18,150 nt of DNA from CAYRIF01 sp964424205 (lineage in GTDB: Bacteria > Bacteroidota > Bacteroidia > Cytophagales > Cyclobacteriaceae): NCBI GenBank assembly GCA_964424205.1, contig CAYRIF010000043.1:1-18150 (forward strand), given 5' to 3'. Shown here in pieces: positions 14,976-18,150 of the stretch. The notes beneath the pieces are model-generated. The model saw only the letters and a list, made by a program, of their open reading frames with translations, was not told where the DNA came from and did no database searches. Numbering within the stretch: position 1 is the stretch's first letter; every line of letters starts with the position of its first letter. The position numbers and the translations under genes are program-made.

Positions 14976-15257
14976 TTAGATAATTTCTACACTAATTCCT
15001 TTGTCGCTAATGCCTTCTTGCATTGGTTTTAGTGTGGTATATGTGCCTCTTTTTACGGAACATTTTCCAGTATGGTGTATCAACCAAGTGCACTGCTCTG
15101 CCTGTTCAGTCGTGTGTTTACAAACCTTGATGAGCGTACGCGTGACATGTTCAAATGTATTGAAATCATCATTATACACAATCAATTGTTTGAGGTCTGT
15201 CGAGGTAGTATCCTCTAAAACTTCTACTAATTCGTCTTCTTGATAAGAAAAATCCAT
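14976..15257 (-). CDS. clpS: ATP-dependent Clp protease adaptor ClpS
   Basis: ClpS delivers N-degron substrates to the ClpA/C-ClpP protease. The 93 residues have a short flexible N-terminus and the core motif LIVYNDDFNTFEHV (about 25-38), where the NDD/T segment forms the N-degron pocket. The helical HTTEQAEQCTWLIHHTGKCSV and the end region TYTTLKPMQEGISDKGISVEI follow. The ATG at 15257 is the only good start. It is first in a clpS-recR pair, with 8 bases between genes, and is divergent from the symporter gene. Confidence 0.92.
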   Translation of the reverse strand: MDFSYQEDELVEVLEDTTSTDLKQLIVYNDDFNTFEHVTRTLIKVCKHTTEQAEQCTWLIHHTGKCSVKRGTYTTLKPMQEGISDKGISVEII

Positions 15258-15277
15258 ATGTTTAAAAAATTATTGTG

Positions 15278-15285
15278 CAAAGTTA
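15278..15285 (-). promoter_or_regulatory. -7 promoter box of clpS-recR
   Basis: The minus strand reads TAACTTTG, an exact TAnnTTTG box, 20 bases upstream of the clpS ATG. No TTG was found at the usual -33 distance. The 67-base divergent spacer also has to hold any symporter promoter, for which no exact box was seen. Confidence 0.45.
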
Positions 15286-15324
15286 AAAAATAAATTACAT
15301 TTTTAAGGATTAAATCCAACGTTT

Positions 15325-16788
15325 ATGAATCCACAATTAGTAATTATTGTCATCGCCGCTTATTTCTGTGTATTAATCCTTATCTCCTTTTTAACTTCCC
15401 GAAACGCCAATTCAGAAACATTTTTCACAGGAAACCGGCAAAGCCCCTGGTATTTAGTAGCATTTGGTATGATTGGCGCATCTCTCTCTGGGGTGACCTT
15501 CGTATCGGTGCCAGGCATGGTGGCGGCGAATGAGTTTTCTTATATGCAGATGGTTTTTGGATTTTTGCTGGGCTATGCGGTAATCGCACTCGTATTGATG
15601 CCGTTGTACTATAAATTAAACCTTGTGTCTATCTACACCTATTTAGAGCAGCGGTTCGGAGTGGTTTCTTATAAAACTGGCGCATTTTTCTTTTTGCTGT
15701 CTCGTACTATTGGCGCGTCGTTTAGGTTATTTCTAGTGGCTGGGGTGATGCAATTGGCACTATTTGATGCGTGGGATATTCCTTTTTGGGCGACGGTATT
15801 GATTACCATTTCACTGATTTGGATTTATACTTTTCAAGGCGGAATAAAGACCATCGTATGGACAGATACGCTACAGACGTTGTTTATGCTGTTGTCTGTT
15901 TGCCTCGGCATTTACTTGATAAAAGATGCGCTCAACCTAGACTTTGACGGTTTGGTTACAACAATTAAGGATAGTAATTACTCAAAAATTTTCTTTTTTG
16001 ATGATTGGAATGACAAGAGGCATTTCGTCAAGCAATTTTTTTCAGGGGCGTTTATTGCCATTGTCATGACTGGACTTGACCAAGATATGATGCAAAAAAA
16101 CCTGACCTGTAAAAGCCTAGGCGATGCGCAAAAAAATATGTTTTGGTTTAGTGGCGCATTGGTATTTGCCAATTTGCTATTTCTAGGACTCGGAGCACTA
16201 CTGTATATATATGCTGGGCAGGAAGGGATTGAATTACCAGCCAAGGCAGATGATTTATATCCAATGCTTGCTTTAAATAACTTCGGGACATTCGCAGGCG
16301 TTGTGTTTTTATTGGGTATTACAGCCGCAGCCTATTCTAGTGCTGATTCAGCATTGACGGCACTGACCACTTCTTTTTGTGTAGATTTTTTAGACTTTGA
16401 AAAAAGAGAAGAAGCAGGAAAAAAGAAAACCAGAATGATGGTGCATATTGGGTTTTCACTATTATTGTTTTGTGTGATCTTGATATTCAAAGCACTAAAT
16501 GATGACAGCATCATCAGTGCTATTTACAGGGTGGCAGGCTATACCTATGGCCCGTTACTAGGTTTATATGCTTTTGGTCTATTTACCAAAATAAAGGTGA
16601 AAGACAAGCTGGTACTCGCTGTTTGTTTGCTCTCCCCAGCTATTTCCTATCTACTGGACACCAACTCGGCAGATTGGTTTGGGGGGTTCAGTTTTGGTTT
16701 TTCTATTCTGATTGTCAATGGTGCTTTGACGTTTATAGGATTATTGTTGATTGGCAAGTATGGGGATACGCAGCACCAGACTTCGTAG
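15325..16788 (+). CDS. Sodium:solute symporter (SSS family)
   Basis: Inner-membrane secondary transporter of 487 residues driven by the Na+ gradient. About 13 hydrophobic segments are visible. The family's sodium/substrate core appears as GMIGASLSGVTFVSVPGMVA (about 49-68), TFQGGIKTIVWTDTLQT (about 171-187) and the signature AAAYSSADSALTALTTSF (about 334-351), where the Ser residues on TM8 belong to the Na2 site in this fold. A charged cytoplasmic loop (DFEKREEAGKKKTR) follows. Substrate specificity (sugar, amino acid, carboxylate, sialic acid) cannot be read from the sequence. It stands alone, divergent from clpS and followed by about 0.9 kb with no firm gene. Confidence 0.93.
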   Translation: MNPQLVIIVIAAYFCVLILISFLTSRNANSETFFTGNRQSPWYLVAFGMIGASLSGVTFVSVPGMVAANEFSYMQMVFGFLLGYAVIALVLMPLYYKLNLVSIYTYLEQRFGVVSYKTGAFFFLLSRTIGASFRLFLVAGVMQLALFDAWDIPFWATVLITISLIWIYTFQGGIKTIVWTDTLQTLFMLLSVCLGIYLIKDALNLDFDGLVTTIKDSNYSKIFFFDDWNDKRHFVKQFFSGAFIAIVMTGLDQDMMQKNLTCKSLGDAQKNMFWFSGALVFANLLFLGLGALLYIYAGQEGIELPAKADDLYPMLALNNFGTFAGVVFLLGITAAAYSSADSALTALTTSFCVDFLDFEKREEAGKKKTRMMVHIGFSLLLFCVILIFKALNDDSIISAIYRVAGYTYGPLLGLYAFGLFTKIKVKDKLVLAVCLLSPAISYLLDTNSADWFGGFSFGFSILIVNGALTFIGLLLIGKYGDTQHQTS

Positions 16789-17188
16789 CCTGCTTGTTCT
16801 TTATACTCCTGGCAAATAGCAAGGAAATTCTGAAAGTGGACCTCTATAATTTTTAGCAATATTTTTATATTCATTTTTATAGTAAAATGAACATCCCTGT
16901 TTTTTTACCTAGAAGCATTTTCCAAAATAAGCGCAAAATATTCGTGCAAAACCATCTAAAATCATACATTATAGCTTTGTCAAAAAATATTATTTGTAAA
17001 GTAGTATAAAAGTGTGATTACTTTAAAAAAAAGCAAGTTTTATTGCCATTTTGATGTAGTTAAGATGTAGCGAAAAGTAGCGCTATTTATATATTTATCT
17101 CATAAATATTTTGTAATTTCAAAAAAACTTACTTACAATTGCCAACCAAGTATTAAAGTAAATATTTTATTAACCAAAACATTTCACC
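16789..17188 (+). other. AT-rich intergenic region, no gene seen
   Basis: Four hundred bases with no supported coding region. It holds an exact TAGCTTTG -7 match at 16972-16979 without a TTG at the right distance, a TAGCGCTA palindrome at 17078-17085, and a weak A/T hairpin (ATATTTAT 17091-17098 with its complement 17102-17109). Any of these may belong to the regulation of the downstream leader ORF or exported protein. Confidence 0.5.
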
Positions 17189-17257
17189 ATGACAAAGACA
17201 TTTCACGAAGAATTAGCTTTAAAACGTACTAGCATTATATCAAGTTTCTATCCTTGA
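17189..17257 (+). CDS. Possible 22-codon leader peptide
   Basis: ATG to TGA encodes MTKTFHEELALKRTSIISSF plus Tyr-Pro. It is preceded by A/T-rich sequence of the type often found ahead of Bacteroidota genes. The stop codon lies at the loop/right-arm junction of the hairpin at 17241-17265, so ribosomes finishing this frame would open the stem. That geometry resembles an attenuation leader, but the peptide has no run of a single regulatory amino acid. It may equally be a remnant of a longer gene or chance. Confidence 0.3.
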   Translation: MTKTFHEELALKRTSIISSFYP

Positions 17258-17275
17258 GAAACTTGAATGATTTTA
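17241..17275 (+). terminator. Terminator-like hairpin overlapping the small ORF end
   Basis: CAAGTTTCT (17241-17249) and AGAAACTTG (17257-17265) form a perfect 9-bp stem with a 7-base loop. AATGATTTTATATTTT follows, a U-rich tract 4 bases after the stem. It lies 430 bases ahead of the exported protein gene and could stop or attenuate transcripts arriving from upstream. Confidence 0.55.
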
Positions 17276-17695
17276 TATTTTCGAAACATAACCCCTATAC
17301 CATTTGTGGTATCGTTTGGTGTGCTAGATATCGTTCATTTTTGAAGTGGACTGACTACTATTATTATTATTTTCAGTTTTGAAAATTGTAAAATCCTTAA
17401 ATAAGTCTCCGCAAAATCAGGTAGTTCTTAGATGTATGGGGATTATGCATTCAACGGGAGCAGGGAAATTTGAATATGATCTGGCATGAAAAAAAAGTAC
17501 CTGCCGAAAGGCACAGTATTAGCAATAAAAAATCAGAGGCTGAGGCAAAGGCAATGCGAGAAACCCAGGCATATTATTACCACGGAGCAACAAAAAGAAA
17601 TTCAAAAAATTGGATAAAAAATCCAACGAAGTAAAAAGAGCGTGCTATCGAAGTTCAAAAACTAAAAAAATTATGTATCACCAAAAACAAATACA
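17276..17695 (+). other. Intergenic region with possible decayed coding sequence
   Basis: No convincing gene. A 6-bp hairpin (ATACCA 17297-17302 with TGGTAT 17307-17312) is present. From about 17420 to 17690 the base composition becomes purine-rich and codon-like, but the readings break: one frame gives a short HSTGAGKFEYDLA piece ending in a stop, another a 44-codon ORF from 17486 (MKKKYLPKGTVLAIKNQRLR...). These may be fragments of a frameshifted small gene; no family was recognised. Confidence 0.4.
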
Positions 17696-18150
17696 ATGAT
17701 GAAAACTTTAAAAACAAAAACATTCGGTTTAATCTTACTTTTTATATGCTTTTTCTCAGCAGCGAGCTGGGCACAGGTGTTGGTAGTCAAACCTCATGGA
17801 GAACCTAATGAAGGAGGAGAAATTCAATTAATGGGTGCTGGTGGATCCAATAGTTGGCGCATTGATAATTACCAAGGAAATTTTAGGCTTCACCACTCAG
17901 GGCATGAGTATTTAAGGATGAAAGCAGATGGTACGCTTGGGGTGTATGGCGTCATTCGTGCTAAAAAAGTAAAAGTAAGTACCAATATTTGGTCAGATTA
18001 CGTATTCAAAAAAGCGTATGTTCTCCCATCCCTAGAAGAAGTAGCACAACACATCGCCGCTAATGGTCACCTGAAGGATATTCCTAGTGCTGCAACAGTA
18101 GTGAAAAATGGAATTGATTTAGGAGACATGGATGCGAAGCTACTGGCTAA
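17696..18150 (+). CDS. Exported Bacteroidota surface/tail-fibre-like protein, 5' part
   Basis: The first 151 codons are present; the gene runs off the right edge. A signal peptide (TFGLILLFICFFSAASWAQ) ends near residue 27. Next comes a repeat-poor beta-rich segment (GGEIQLMGAGGSNSWRIDNY, FRLHHSGHEYLRMKADGTLGVYG). The motif WSDYVFKKAYVLPSLEEVAQ then leads to HLKDIPSAATVVKNGIDLG and DMDAKLL. This last block is widespread at the C-terminus of secreted Bacteroidota proteins often labelled tail-fibre-like, where a short coiled coil normally follows; here it starts at the edge. The start could be the ATG at 17696 or the adjacent one at 17699. Function unknown; a surface or structural role is inferred. 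Confidence 0.78.
   Translation, partial: MMKTLKTKTFGLILLFICFFSAASWAQVLVVKPHGEPNEGGEIQLMGAGGSNSWRIDNYQGNFRLHHSGHEYLRMKADGTLGVYGVIRAKKVKVSTNIWSDYVFKKAYVLPSLEEVAQHIAANGHLKDIPSAATVVKNGIDLGDMDAKLLA

Noticed and set aside
16623..16874. Two overlapping ORFs on either strand at the symporter 3' end
   Set aside because: Both mostly overlap the symporter coding sequence in other frames and have no independent support.
17696..18150. Evidence of a prophage from the tail-fibre-like protein
   Set aside because: The protein has a secretory signal peptide and no phage genes lie nearby; this C-terminal block is common in secreted Bacteroidota proteins.

Overview
The window looks like a chromosomal segment from a member of the Bacteroidota, most likely Cytophagales/Cytophagia-like. 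This rests on AT-rich DNA, several exact TAnnTTTG (-7) promoter boxes, weak Shine-Dalgarno signals, many SPII lipoproteins, an HPRT-adenylate kinase fusion, a DUF4254 plus family-9 glycosyltransferase pair, and a C-terminal family (WSDYVF...GIDLGDMDAKLL) common in this phylum. Species cannot be read from the sequence.

Layout. Positions 1-3348 (minus strand) carry housekeeping genes: grpE then dnaJ (partial, runs off the left edge) from one well-formed promoter, the ribosome-assembly GTPase obgE, and a fused hypoxanthine phosphoribosyltransferase-adenylate kinase. Divergent from these (3575-5621, plus) is a tight three-gene run: upp, a CaCA-family Na+/Ca2+ antiporter and a small unknown membrane protein. 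Purine and pyrimidine salvage genes therefore lie back to back.

Positions 5889-10249 (plus) are accessory. A lipoprotein with an HExxH zinc-protease motif is followed, with a 32-bp overlap, by a small lipoprotein. Two further small lipoproteins follow, and each is preceded by a short reading frame that aligns by eye with the C-terminal end of the protease and stops within a few bases of the lipoprotein start. I read this as one protease-lipoprotein module duplicated twice, with the protease reduced to its 3' end in copies two and three. A strong hairpin closes the run, followed by an exported, probably beta-barrel, protein.

Positions 10271-15257 (minus) hold sdaAA (serine dehydratase alpha), a GT9 glycosyltransferase interrupted by a 100-N assembly gap, DUF4254, a 165-bp nested palindromic element, a class I aminotransferase, recR and clpS. 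Positions 15325-16788 (plus) encode a sodium/solute symporter. About 0.9 kb without a convincing gene follows. It contains a possible 22-codon leader ORF ending in a terminator-like hairpin and leads to the start of an exported structural-type protein cut by the right edge.

No tRNA, rRNA, CRISPR array, insertion sequence or phage gene set was recognised.
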